Origin: Siphonodentalium dalli
Taxonomy: Eukaryota; Mollusca; Scaphopoda; Gadilida; Siphonodentaliidae
Assembly: GCA_032622095.1 (NCBI GenBank)
Contig: CP136061.1
Coordinates: 265,898,790 to 265,962,789, forward strand
DNA: 64,000 nucleotides
Reading direction: 5' to 3'
The position numbers and the translations under genes were made by a program. The notes below the pieces were generated by a model. The model was not told the origin of the DNA and ran no database searches. It saw nothing but the letters and a program-made list of their open reading frames with translations. How positions within the stretch are numbered: the first letter of the stretch is position 1; every line of letters starts with the position of its first letter. This document shows positions 24,535 to 34,228 of this stretch, in pieces.

Positions 24535-25142
24535 TCTCCAAACGTATCAACGAAACTCCACAGTGGTATGTTAGGACCAATTATTAACTGATCACCACAG
24601 AAATCAAATTCAAATGTTCGGATCAAAAATGCCAAGGAAATAAGCTTTCATTCCCAATTAAGTTATATTACCACATCAGACGAAAGGCCAATTACGTTGA
24701 TACCGGTAATATGTTTTTTTCGAAATTGTATCTCTGTGTATTGTAGTCTGTCGGTGTAGTCATCATCACTCGTCCATGCGGATGTGATGTTACCGGTGTG
24801 AATGTAAAAATAGCAGTTGTGTGCGCTTTTGTATTCCCTGCACTTATGCATTGTGGTATATCAATTGTATTTGAATAGTAAACGACACAATACTAACATT
24901 TGAATAATATTCCAAATTCTAACTGATTGCCGCCAGCAAATTAGCAAATGCGAGTTTAAGCATTTATTCTCTGTACCTTTCGGATTTTATCCGCATTATG
25001 TAAATATGTTCAGGTTTAAAAGTTATGTTCGCGTGCCTGTGTTTGTCTATCTGCATATACTATGTCCGCATGTCGGTATGTCTGATTGCATGTCTGAATT
25101 TATATCTGCCTGTGGGTAAGGCTTCTCAATATTTGACCCAAC
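24535..25142. other. LINE 3' flank; no gene
   Basis: This probably includes the 3' UTR of the LINE, but no poly-A, short tandem tail or target duplication marks its end. Nothing else was recognised. Confidence 0.45.
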
Positions 25143-25150
25143 ATGTATAC

Positions 25151-25905
25151 TAGTGTTCGGTATTCGACGGATTTCGGTATTCGAATATTCGGTTCGAATA
25201 ACGAGCGAATATTCGAATAGTATTCGAATATTTAGATAAATTATAAAATTATATAGATAACATTTTTTCATTTTTTTGGAACCAATTTATTATTTAATGA
25301 AATAGCATATTTATCCATGCACATGCTATACGCAAAAAAGAGAGAAAAAATAAAGTATTTTAGCTTAATAGCAAGAGTTTATCTGTTTATGAAGTTCAAG
25401 TAGTCAATGTCCCATGCATGGTTCCACAAGTTGGTCGTAGTGCCACAATAACTAAGAACATGATATGGATTGAGCTTGCAGGTTGCCTTTTTATTTTTGG
25501 CATCCAACGTGAAGTGAGTCCATATATCTGATTTCTTCGAATTTGACGCCATATTATGCACACAAGTGACAACCCGCAAACAAAACAAAACGATGCCTTA
25601 TACATGTAGGTCCGCTTCCTATGACCACATGCAAGCACGGTCTGGTTTACACCTAGCCAATAACATTATTTCGACATCATGACGCCAATCAAATCAGAAC
25701 GTTACCGCTACGTCATATTAATTCGTTTATGATCAGTGGAAAATAGACTATACGTTTAACAGACCCTCAGACTAATAACAAACCAGGAAACAATTACCCG
25801 GAGATTATTCTCGAATATTCGAATAGTCAAATAATTATTCGAATATTCGAATATTTATTTTTACGAGCGAATATTCGAACATTCGAATATTCGGACCGAA
25901 CACTA
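25151..25905. mobile_element. hAT element with exact 8-bp target duplication
   Basis: The ends are TAGTGTTCGG and CCGAACACTA, flanked by ATGTATAC at 25143-25150 and 25906-25913, an exact 8-bp duplication as expected for hAT. Inside each end there is a cluster of gaatattcgaat palindromes, which adds extensive inverted structure. A remnant of a BED zinc finger lies on the minus strand, linking it to a hAT transposase. The rest of the transposase is missing, so it is a deletion derivative. Confidence 0.9.
25379..25552 (-). pseudogene. BED zinc-finger remnant of a hAT transposase
   Basis: From a methionine at 25552 it reads MASNSKKSDIWTHFTLDAKN, then KKATCKL and GTTTNLWNHAW. This is the BED pattern: an aromatic near S.IW.HF, Cys, T.NL, then His. 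The second Cys and the last His of the usual ligand set are not at their expected places, so the finger is probably non-functional. BED fingers bind transposon ends in hAT proteins. The frame runs off in non-BED sequence at 25379. Confidence 0.65.
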
Positions 25906-26062
25906 ATGTATACCATGTCTTGGAGGCACTTGTGCCATTTGTGTATATATATACTGCTATTTGTTTATTTTCATGTTGGCTAAAATGTTAGCCTACCTTG
26001 ATACTGTATACATGTATAACATTTGATAAACTCTTCAGTTATGGAGGTCAATAAAGATATAT

Positions 26063-26429
26063 ATATATATAAGAGAATGCATTGGCCTAACAATTTTTTA
26101 CAATTTTAATAATTGTTTCTTGTATTCTTTAACAATTTTATAATTTCACCCATACAGACCCCCAGAAAAACATGAGCAGACGACACTCTTCTATATGCTT
26201 CTATATATGTGTGGGGCTCCCTGCAGGGTAATGGATGTTTTTTTCTTTTATGTCCTAAAAATTGTCAGAAACATTTATTTAAAACAAATGATAAAAAATT
26301 GTTAGGCCAATGCATTCTCTTATATATGCGAGGCGACCCATGGTCGACTCGCATATATAAGAGAATGCATTGGCACAGGGTAAAAAAATTCCCGACTTCC
26401 GACTGGATTTGATATGGCGGGTCACATAT
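26063..26429 (-). mobile_element. GTGACCCGCC-type double-hairpin element, left end missing
   Basis: The right end is gatttgatatggcgggtcac, the reverse of the end at 31722. It contains intact hairpin P' (26306-26374, followed by CACAGGG) and only the outer half of P (26063-26086), which is joined to an (AT)n run. Between them lies a segment (cttctatatgcttctatata, gtgtggggctccctgcaggg) not present in the TTAA family. It shares the hairpin core with that family but has unrelated outer ends. Confidence 0.75.
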
Positions 26430-26506
26430 TAGTCCAAATGTCCTGAGCCAATATTCATATAAAATGAACTGCAATCGACATTATGTTTACGGTTACATGC
26501 ATGCAA

Positions 26507-27979
26507 TTAGACCAAGTGTTCTCGGTCCACAACAGCTTGTGATATCGGCTGGGGTGATATCGGCTGGGGTGATATCGGCTGGGGTGAACAGCATCACCCC
26601 AGCATCATCCTAACCGACATCCCACGCTGTTGTGGACCCAGTTCTGGTTAACCCTTTACCCAACAGAACGGCCCTGTGCCAATGCATTCTCTTATATATG
26701 CGAGTCGACCATAGGTCGCCTCGCATATATAAGAGAATGCATTGGCTTAGCACATTAAAAATTATAAAATTGTTAAAGAATGTAAGAAAAAATGGTAAAA
26801 AGTGTTAAAAAAAGATTGTTTTTAGGCCAATGCATTCTCTTATATATGCGAGGCAACCTATGGTCGACTCGCATATATAAGAGAATGCATTGGCACAGGG
26901 CATAACTGTAACCATCACAATGTGGTCAATGAGCCGGTTCCAATGATATCCATATTTGTATGGTTTTATTGAGACAGACCGAAGATATTTTAGGCTGTTG
27001 AAGCTTTATTTGGCCGGTTTTGGCCGGTTTTGGCCGGTTTGTTGGGTAAAGGGTTAAACACAGACTCCACCGCTATGCTGAAGTGAGTCTGGGGGAGTGG
27101 GGGGAGTTCTATTACCACCAGCATAATTACGTCAGTCTCACCCAATCACACCATCATCGGGAATGCGATGCATCCTATCAGGCGATTGTTGGAATGCATT
27201 TACAGTGGTAGATTCGTCACATAGCTAAAAAAAATATCACTTAAACATTGTCTGTCATACTATCACACTGCATGATTTCAATACAGACATTATTTTTAGC
27301 CACACAGAGCTAACTATTGCTGGCAGTAATAGATATTGGTTTAAACATATTTTAATAGTATATTCATATACAGATACTATAGGATTGGAGGACAAGTTCT
27401 TAAAACTTAGATGGACCTCCGCTCCCCATAATACAGAATAAGTATGACAACAAATATAAATGGTATATCTAAACAGAATAGGTTTGGCATGACGGGTGCA
27501 TGTATACAATAACAATTGAATTTGAATAACTATACTATTAAGTATTACTGGTGAGTGATAGTGTGGTGGTGGTGGTGGCAGGGGGGGGGGTAAGTCTGGG
27601 CTGCGAGTTAAATATATAAATCATGTAATAGTAATAGATATCCTCCCAATTACCCCAGACTCACTTCAGCACAACAGGAGGCCCCCGCCCCCACCCCCAT
27701 GGAATACGGAATACCACTTAACACAGATGGTGGAATACGGAATACAAGTTAACAGCCATATGGAATACATACAAATATATGAAAATTCCTTTTTTGGAAG
27801 GTCGCGTACGAATACCTGTATTTTTGGAATACCGAATACCTCATAACAGAGGGGCCGGAATACGGCGTACCGCATAACAGGGCATGGAATACGGCGTACG
27901 AAAAGAGGGGGTGGGGGCCTCCAGCAGTGGAGTCTGTGTTTTAACCAGAACTGTTGTGGTCCGTCAAGACTTGGTCTAA
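26507..27979. mobile_element. Composite inverted-repeat element hosting a nested MITE
   Basis: The left end ttagaccaagtgttctcggt + ccacaacagc is mirrored at 27944-27979 (ctgttgtggtcc ... acttggtctaa). The next inner block, ctggttaa(a)acacagactcca, is also mirrored (27920-27945), but in the left arm it is interrupted by the MITE at 26648-27057. A third inverted pair, gctgaagtgagtctgggg at 27074 and ccccagactcacttcagc at 27653, lies inside. The left arm has three copies of gatatcggctggggt (26541-26585), and 27700-27905 holds degenerate ggaatacggaatacc repeats. No coding region is recognised. Confidence 0.7.
26648..27057 (-). mobile_element. TTAA-flanked double-hairpin MITE, copy 2
   Basis: TTAA + CCCTTTACCCAACAGAACGG at the left, GGTTTGTTGGGTAAAGGG + TTAA at the right. 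Hairpins lie at 26678-26746 and 26826-26894. The right arm has three tandem tggccggtttt units where other copies have one or two. It sits in the left arm of a larger inverted-repeat element whose right arm preserves the uninterrupted target, giving direct support for TTAA target duplication. Confidence 0.88.
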
Positions 27980-28188
27980 CACGATTACGATGGTCATATA
28001 ATTATACAAGAACATCTTACATAATACGACTGCAATAAGAACCATGTCATGATACAGATCGTAATTAGTCTATGTTCACATGGCTGGCAGACTGGCCTGT
28101 CAAATTGTCATAAATATTTTCATAGATTACCATCAATTACACATGTTACGAATGTTATATCGCTTATTATGGCGCAAGCCTGCAAATT

Positions 28189-28480
28189 GTGTGTCTGTCA
28201 TTTGCAGAATGAGGTCCCCAGAGGCAGTATTTGGTGGCTAGCGGGCTAGCATCACTAGCATTCACCCTCTGGGAACCTCATTCTGCTTAGGCCTCAAACT
28301 GCTATGGGAGACTTAGGATCAGATTCAAGTTCCCCAGTTGAAGTTGATGACGTTCACCCATTAGTCATCTTGATTATGCATTTTATCTTCTGCAAATTAG
28401 GGAATATAGAAACTTCCCTCTGCGGGATAGATCACTAAATTCACCCTCTGGGGACCTCAGTCTGCAAATGACAGACACAC
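28189..28480. mobile_element. Short palindromic MITE
   Basis: gtgtgtctgtcatttgcaga + atgaggtccccagagg at the left is mirrored by cctctggggacctcagtctg + caaatgacagacacac at the right, about 36 bp with few mismatches. A second inner copy of the arm (ccctctgggaacctcattct, 28265-28284) faces the left arm. No ORF is present. Flanking bases do not give a clear target duplication. Confidence 0.75.
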
Positions 28481-29055
28481 TATGTGCAGACTTGTTAAGG
28501 CGATGAAATACGACGCGCTATTGGCGATTGATTCTTGACAGATATGTGATGGCTAATTTGGATAACTGTTTGTTGTATATCATGGAACTCAATGCGAATG
28601 CAGTAAATTGGTGGGCATGTGTGTTCTATGAGTAGACTGCCGTTCGTATATTGGCACATGTAATACAGCCCTCTCCGCAGAATTGCCGGAATGTTTACCA
28701 GCGATTACCGTATATCGTTTATTGATATTTTATTTATTGGGGATTTGGGATTTGACCCTGGAAGATTTGGAAGGGGTGGAACCCCTCCACTACAACCCAC
28801 TTATGAATGATATTGGGTGTTATGATGGTGACATAACAGTGAGATGATGGGAAAATGATCTGGAGATATATATTTTTTATGTTATTTCTTATTTTTTTGG
28901 CTTCTATTTCTACTTTCTTCTATTGTTGTTATTGTTGTTGTTGTTGTCTCTAGCCGTTGGTGGCTGAGTCCGACAAATAGCTCCGCGCTGTTTTTGTTCT
29001 TCGTATTTGTCTCTTGTCTCTTTCGATTTGTGTATAAGGGCTGCCGATTCTGCCA
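28481..29055. other. No gene; GTT microsatellite
   Basis: A (TTG)n-like run lies at 28920-28948. No coding or known repeat sequence was recognised in the rest. Confidence 0.5.
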
Positions 29056-29454
29056 TTAACCCTTTACCCAACAAACCGGCCAAAACCGGCCAAATAAAGC
29101 TTCAACAGCCTAAAATATCTTCGGTCTGTCTCAATAGAACCATACAAATATGGATATCATTGGAACCGGCTCCTTGACCACATTGTGATAGTTACAGTTA
29201 GCCCTGTGCCAATGCATTCTCTTATATATGCGAGTCGACCATAGGTCGCCTCGCATATATAAGAGAATGCATTGGCCTAAAAACAATCTTTTTTTAACAC
29301 TTTTTACCATTTTTTCTTACATTCTTTAACAATTTTATAATTTTTAATGTGCTAAGCCAATGCATTCTCTTATATATGCGAGGCGACCTATGGTCGACTC
29401 GCATATATAAGAGAATGCATTGGCACAGGGCCGTTCTGTTGGGTAAAGGGTTAA
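29056..29454 (+). mobile_element. TTAA-flanked double-hairpin MITE, copy 3 (reference copy)
   Basis: TTAA + CCCTTTACCCAACA ... TGTTGGGTAAAGGG + TTAA. Hairpin P is 29208-29276 and P' is 29356-29424; each is a 69-bp near-perfect inverted repeat, and P' is the exact reverse complement of P. CCCTGTG precedes P and CACAGGG follows P'. The asymmetric left arm carries the conserved ggccaaaaccggccaaataa stretch. This is the cleanest full-length copy in the window. Confidence 0.9.
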
Positions 29455-30121
29455 GCTCATGATTGATAAGCCAACCATAACTAATATATATCACACGTGA
29501 TCTGTTGTGTTGTTGCCTGCCTCATTTGAGTTGATAAATCAAACCTTGTTAGACACGAATGAATGTGACGCCTTGTTGGTCAGTGATCAAACAGTTATTA
29601 TGCAGAATCCCTGCTGTATCTGGGTTAAACATTAATGAAGCGTGACCTGTTCGCGGGTATAATTTGTGCCCAGCGAATGTTGGTGGATGACGTCGAGCTG
29701 GTGATCAAACTCAAACATGTCGAAACTGTTCACGGGTTTTCTGCGTCTGTGGCGTCCATGGCGGTTATTCGTATATATGTTCCGCCTCCAGTAAGAAAGA
29801 ACGTCGTTGATTGGTCAAAGGGCCGCGCAACATATCCCATGTTTACGTCTAGAACATAAGGGAAACTCATCACATCTCGCTCTCCTGCTTTTTTCATGAC
29901 GTAATTTGCGTTGAACAACGTTATGGAGGGAGCGATTTGATATTTTGATATGTTCTGCTGATCACACTTCGGAACTAGAATGCACTCAGAGAGATGCCAA
30001 CGTGCGCAAGAATGTAATAAAAAATAATTAAAAAAATAATTTCACTGTATTTTACTTAATTTATTTAATTTAATTTAATGTTAGCAAAAAAAGACAATTA
30101 CAATCTTCAATAATTTTATTT
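29455..30121. other. No gene recognised
   Basis: A 74-codon plus-strand frame at 29635-29859 (MKRDLFAGIICAQRMLVDDV...) has a somewhat protein-like composition but no domain or splice sites that I can support. AT-rich sequence follows. Confidence 0.4.
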
Positions 30122-30291
30122 ATGGGATAACAGTGTGGATTTTTTTGTGATTTCGGAAAGGTACATGGCGAATATACTGTGGAAAATTTAGTTAATGGGC
30201 GACGGCGGAGCCGGAGCCCAATAACGGGTATTTGCCACAGTATATTCGCCATCTACCTTTCCGAAATCACAAAACACCACACTGCTATCCC
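30122..30291. mobile_element. Snapback inverted repeat, about 65-bp arms
   Basis: ggataacagtgtgg ... gtgatttcggaaaggtacat ... ggcgaatatactgtggaaaa (30123-30186) is mirrored by 30228-30290, with a loop of about 40 bp. A decayed partial relative lies at 30716-30790 (gtggtgttttgt, gggcgaatgtactg). Open frames on both strands result from the symmetry and are not genes. Confidence 0.75.
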
Positions 30292-31045
30292 CATTATAAT
30301 GCTCTTCGAACTTAAAAATGTTATTTAGACAAACAAATGGCTCGTAATTATCAACGAAATGTGCGGCCATAGAAAACTCTCAGCCAATTCACGACTTTAA
30401 TTTTAAATTTAATGCGCTAGATAAAATATAGTCCCCCAATTACCATCGCTCTTATAGTTAAACATACTGATAAACATGAAAAATTGCCACCTCAAATAGA
30501 AATAAATATGCACAACAATTAGTTTATGCATGTACCTGATGTCTTTTTCAGATGTTTACCACTTACAAATTGCGGTTTTGATTTTCCGCGATCTTGAAGT
30601 TGAATTGAAACAATTGGAAATTGTTTACTCAATGCGATATATTTCACGCCGTGTCTGTCGCGGTTTCATGTCAAGAAATTTTGTCAAATGATATCGAGAC
30701 ACTGACATTGGTGGGGTATACCGTTGTGGTGTTTTGTATTTTCTGAAAGTACATGTATACAGGGCGAATGTACTGACTGTCAATTTTCGACAAAAGCCAC
30801 ATCGCTGGTTTGTTTATATAGCAACGAGCTAGTAACGGAAGTCAGTGCTAAGGGTGTCAACGCTATAATCTACTCCGTAACGTCGCCGGCACGTACTGCG
30901 TAAGGGTGACGTCATGGAGTGAAATCGGTAGGGTGACACCAACGTACGTACCTACGAATCTGACTGATCGCCATACTGTTGCGCGGGCGCACGTAATAAA
31001 TGTCAAATTGCTATGAATGACCAAGACTGTCGGTAGAACATATGG
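30292..31045. other. No gene; one decayed repeat fragment
   Basis: Apart from the fragment at 30716-30790 related to the preceding snapback element, nothing was recognised. Confidence 0.45.
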
Positions 31046-31691
31046 TATTGTGGCGGATTGACGGTAACATGTTGTGAATTAAATATGTTGTTTGAGTTTA
31101 TATTCAACCTCGCGACTCGGTTGAATATAAACTCCAAGTCGTCAATTCCACACCACGTGATTCACGCTCCGGTCACTCAAGGAGATGAACGTCGCTGACG
31201 AGAGCTCGTCGCTAATTCATTGAGTGGCCGTTGATTATTTTGTTGTACTTGGCTAACTTGGATTTAATTCCCGGCCAAGTCCACAACGCGCTTAGCGGTT
31301 TCCAGTCTGCCCATTATGTTAGCGAGTCTCTACGTGCTATTACGGGCAGACTGAATGTGTTTTTAAGCTTCATATCACTCCGGTAGAACCCTCTACCGGC
31401 CGTGGCCTGGATGGACCGACCGGATTATACCAGTCCGGGGCTAACAAGATCGCCGGGAAGAGGAAGTAGACCCCATCAAGACGCCGCAGAGACGCCATCA
31501 GGAAGGCCAAGTGGAAACGTGGAAGAACTCAGAGACGCCCAGCCCCCCCCCCCACTTGGCCTCCGGGCATGAAGACAAATATGAGGGGTTAAGGAGAGGG
31601 CCTTAAGGCTCTTTCCAGAATCCCGGGTCAGTTCCCCCCTCCAAACTACTACTTCACGTTCATACCATGTTACCGTCAATCCGCCACAATA
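31046..31691. mobile_element. DNA element with perfect 26-bp terminal inverted repeats
   Basis: tattgtggcggattgacggt + aacatg at 31046-31071 is exactly mirrored at 31666-31691. The interior is richer in G and C than its surroundings and includes a perfect hairpin gagtttatattcaacc / ggttgaatataaactc (31096-31136). The TIRs are too long and exact for a solo LTR, so I read it as a non-autonomous DNA transposon. No target duplication is clear and no transposase is present. Confidence 0.75.
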
Positions 31692-31721
31692 ACTTATATT
31701 TGCCTTGTGGCTCGGGGACTA

Positions 31722-32095
31722 TATGTGACCCGCCATATCAAATCCAGTCATAAGTCGGGTTTTTTTTTACCCTGTGCCAATGCATTCTCTAATATATGCG
31801 AGTCGACCATATGTCGCCTCGCATATATAAGAGAATGCATTGGCCTAACAATTTTTTATAATTTTTTTTAAATAAATGTTTCTTACAATTTTTCGGACAT
31901 AAAATAAAAAACATCCATTACCTTGCAGGGAGCCCCACACATATATAGAAGCATATAGAAGAGTGTCGTCTGCTCATGTTTGTCTGGGGCTCTGTATGGG
32001 TGAAATTATAAAATTGTTCAAGAATACAAGAAAAAATAATTAAAATTGTAAAAAATTGTTAGGCCGATGCATTCTCTTATATATGCGAGGCGACA
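31722..32095 (+). mobile_element. GTGACCCGCC-type double-hairpin element, right end missing
   Basis: The left end is tatgtgacccgccatatcaa. Hairpin P (31776-31844) is intact apart from a few changes; the second hairpin (from 32063) breaks off inside its loop at about 32095. The middle segment is the reverse complement of that in 26063-26429. The copies are therefore inverted relative to one another, and both have lost the same end. Confidence 0.75.
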
Positions 32096-32212
32096 CAAGA
32101 GTTCATATTGGACTTATTTTACTCTCAAATGCGCCCATAATGAGCTTATACCGGTTATTCCCTTGAGTGTAGCGGGCCGCAGAGAAAATACATTATACAG
32201 AGCATGTATCTA

Positions 32213-32524
32213 TTAAAGGTACTCAATCCGATTAAACACCCCTAAATTACTATTTCTTTAGCTTCGGGGGTAAGAAATATTTGATTCGAGTCGAGGAACC
32301 TACCCATCAAAGCTCAGAGTGATCAGATATCGATTTTTTAAGTTTGTTATTTCTATCGTTTTGGGAAATTTGATGACATAGTTGACAGTGGTTAGCATTA
32401 TTTTGTTTCCATTAATCGATGCTAATAACTAAAGCGTATTTTGAAGAAATGTTGTTGTTGTTGTTATTGTTGTTGTTGTATCTTGATGATATGGGGACCA
32501 TCTGATCGGATTGAGTACCTTTAA
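32213..32524 (-). mobile_element. MITE with TTAAAGGTACTCAATC ends, copy 2
   Basis: TTAAAGGTACTCAATCCGAT at the left; cggattgagtacctttaa at the right. Arm B (ttcgggggtaag) comes first and arm A (gatgatatggggacc) last, so it is inverted relative to the 13600 copy. A TTG/TTA microsatellite lies at 32451-32480, in the position where other copies have (AAC)n. An internal deletion makes it shorter than its relatives. Confidence 0.8.
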
Positions 32525-32739
32525 GTCGTGTCGGTGAATAATGGTAGATTAAATAATGCCAATGTTGGCTTATTTTGTATGGAATTAGTCTCATTTTGGG
32601 CTGTTTTAAACGCCGCGTTTTTATGTCCATATATAGCGTATATCGATCGTATATTGAGGTTAAATATTACAAACATGAACTTATTTCGCTATTTAAATTA
32701 AGCCCGTTGTGAGCTTACATTCACTAGAACAGTTGGCAC

Positions 32740-33625
32740 ACATGTACATAATGCATTGTTACAAGCATTGAAATGATCATACATGTACATAATGCATTGT
32801 TACAAGCATTGAAATGAAAATAAATGTACATAATGCATTGCTGCAAGCATTGAAATGATCATACATGTACATAATGCTTGTTACAAGCATTGATATTATC
32901 ATACATGTACATAATGCTTGTTACAATCATTGAAATTATCATACATGTACATAATGCTTGTTACAAGCATTGAAATTATCATACATGTACATAATGCTTG
33001 TTACAAGCATTGAAATTCTGTTACAGGTACATGTACATAATGCGTAATTTACAAGCATTGAATTGATCATACATGTACATAATGCATTGTTACAAGCATC
33101 GAAATGAAAATACATGTACATAATGCTTGTTACAAGCATTGAAATTATCATACATGTACATAATGCTTGTTACAAGCATTGAAATTATCATGCATGTGCA
33201 TGTACACAATGCATTGTTACAAGCATTGAAATGATCATACATGTACATAATTCTTGTTACAAGCATTGACATTATCATACATGTACATATACACAATGCG
33301 TTGTTACAAACATTGAAATGAAGTTACATGTACATGTACATAATGCATAATTTACAAGCATTGAAGTGATCGTACATGTACATAATGCTTGTTACAAGCA
33401 TTGAAAATATCATACATGTACATAACGATTGTTACAAGCATTGAAATTATCATACATGTACATGTATACAATGCATTGTTATAATCATTGAAATGATGTT
33501 ACATGTAGATGTACATGTACAAAATGCATAATTTACAAGCATTGAAGTGGTCATACATGTACATGTACATAACGCATTGTTACAAGCATTGAAATGAACA
33601 TATATGTACATTAGGTGGTCGTTCA
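32740..33625. repeat. Minisatellite, about 40-bp unit, each with a palindrome
   Basis: The unit is acatgtacataatgcttgtt + acaagcattgaaattatcat, repeated about 22 times with variants (gcattg, taattt, extra catgta). In most units aatgcttgttacaagcatt is a 19-nt palindrome with a 9-bp stem, and acatgtacat supplies a second dyad. Minus-strand open frames rich in Cys, Met and Tyr are by-products. The 33626-33810 flank precedes the receptor exon. Confidence 0.92.
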
Positions 33626-33810
33626 TGTACTCGTTAGAGTGTAAAATTTGTATTACGCACGGTATATGTACATGTATATTATACTTGTACATAAATACAA
33701 AAATTGACCAAATACGATATATAATATTATGTCGCAACACAATGGGACATCTAAATAGCAAAACCTAAGCTTCTTTGAGTCAACGAGATATACATTTTAT
33801 ATCTTTGCAG

Positions 33811-33947
33811 GATGCCATTCGGTGTTCACAACAGATGCCGAGGCAGGACTGAGGGGCAACGTGACGTTTGGTTACGATAAAACCGTCCGTCCCGACGTAA
33901 CAGTGACGGTGACAATAACGTTCTATCTGCTCTCATTGAATGGACTA
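33811..33947 (+). CDS. Internal exon of a Cys-loop (nicotinic-type) receptor subunit
   Basis: The segment lies between a polypyrimidine/acceptor (tatctttgcag) and a strong donor (gtaagt). It is 137 nt: two bases finishing a split codon, then 45 open codons beginning CHSVFTTDAEAGLRGNVT and containing GYDKTVRPDVTVTV and TFYLLSLNGL. The pattern of an N-terminal helix with a paired acidic residue, then Y(D/N)K.VRP, then alternating hydrophobic residues and a final ..L.GL is that of the start of the ligand-binding domain in nicotinic acetylcholine receptor subunits, which form pentameric ligand-gated channels in the plasma membrane. In that family this exon follows the signal peptide and precedes a short exon with an LW..W motif. 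Neither was found here. It could belong to an intact gene with large introns or be an isolated remnant. Confidence 0.72.
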
Positions 33948-34228
33948 GTAAGTTTTGTTTGCAATCAGATTGATGTGTGATATTGCATAATGTGTAATCA
34001 AAGTTATGGGCGGTCTACAACAAAATAAACTGTTTGGCAACGTGCTCAGTGGATTAGCGGGCATCGATAATGACTGAGATAAACTACAATATGTCCTTCT
34101 CGTACAGCTCGTATGTTGCTATGTCGATCTTGTAAATGGTGAATTTGTATCCATATTACCTCGATCAAATCACCCGCGTTCTACGATATTTAAGAGAAAC
34201 AGGTTCAGAATGATAAGGGATCTTGGTA

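Larger units (their letters stand above)
14211..24600 (+). mobile_element. Near-complete LINE split by a DNA element
   Basis: This is a two-ORF non-LTR retrotransposon of the APE-endonuclease type. ORF1 (coiled coil plus RRM-like domain) lies at 14624-16356 and resumes at 20655-20899. ORF2 (endonuclease, reverse transcriptase, zinc knuckle) lies at 20965-24534. Without the 4.3-kb insertion it would be about 6 kb. The 5' and 3' ends were not located precisely, and no terminal repeat or target duplication was seen. Long remaining frames show it is young, but one frameshift, one in-frame stop and the insertion make it inactive. The clade is not assigned; CR1, Jockey or I-group relationships would need a tree. 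Confidence 0.85.

Noticed and set aside
29294-29494. Recurring peptide CILLYMRVDHRSPRIYKRMHW found at several loci
   Set aside because: It is the translation of the 69-bp hairpin core and its spread reflects transposon copies, not a protein family.
29635-29859. 74-codon plus-strand frame as a small gene
   Set aside because: Protein-like composition but no domain, no splice sites and no upstream extension of the frame.
32740-33625. CRISPR-like appearance of short palindromic repeats
   Set aside because: Units are tandem without unique spacers, and the rest of the window is eukaryotic.
32939-33761. Cys/Met/Tyr-rich minus-strand proteins
   Set aside because: Translations of the 40-bp minisatellite in several frames.
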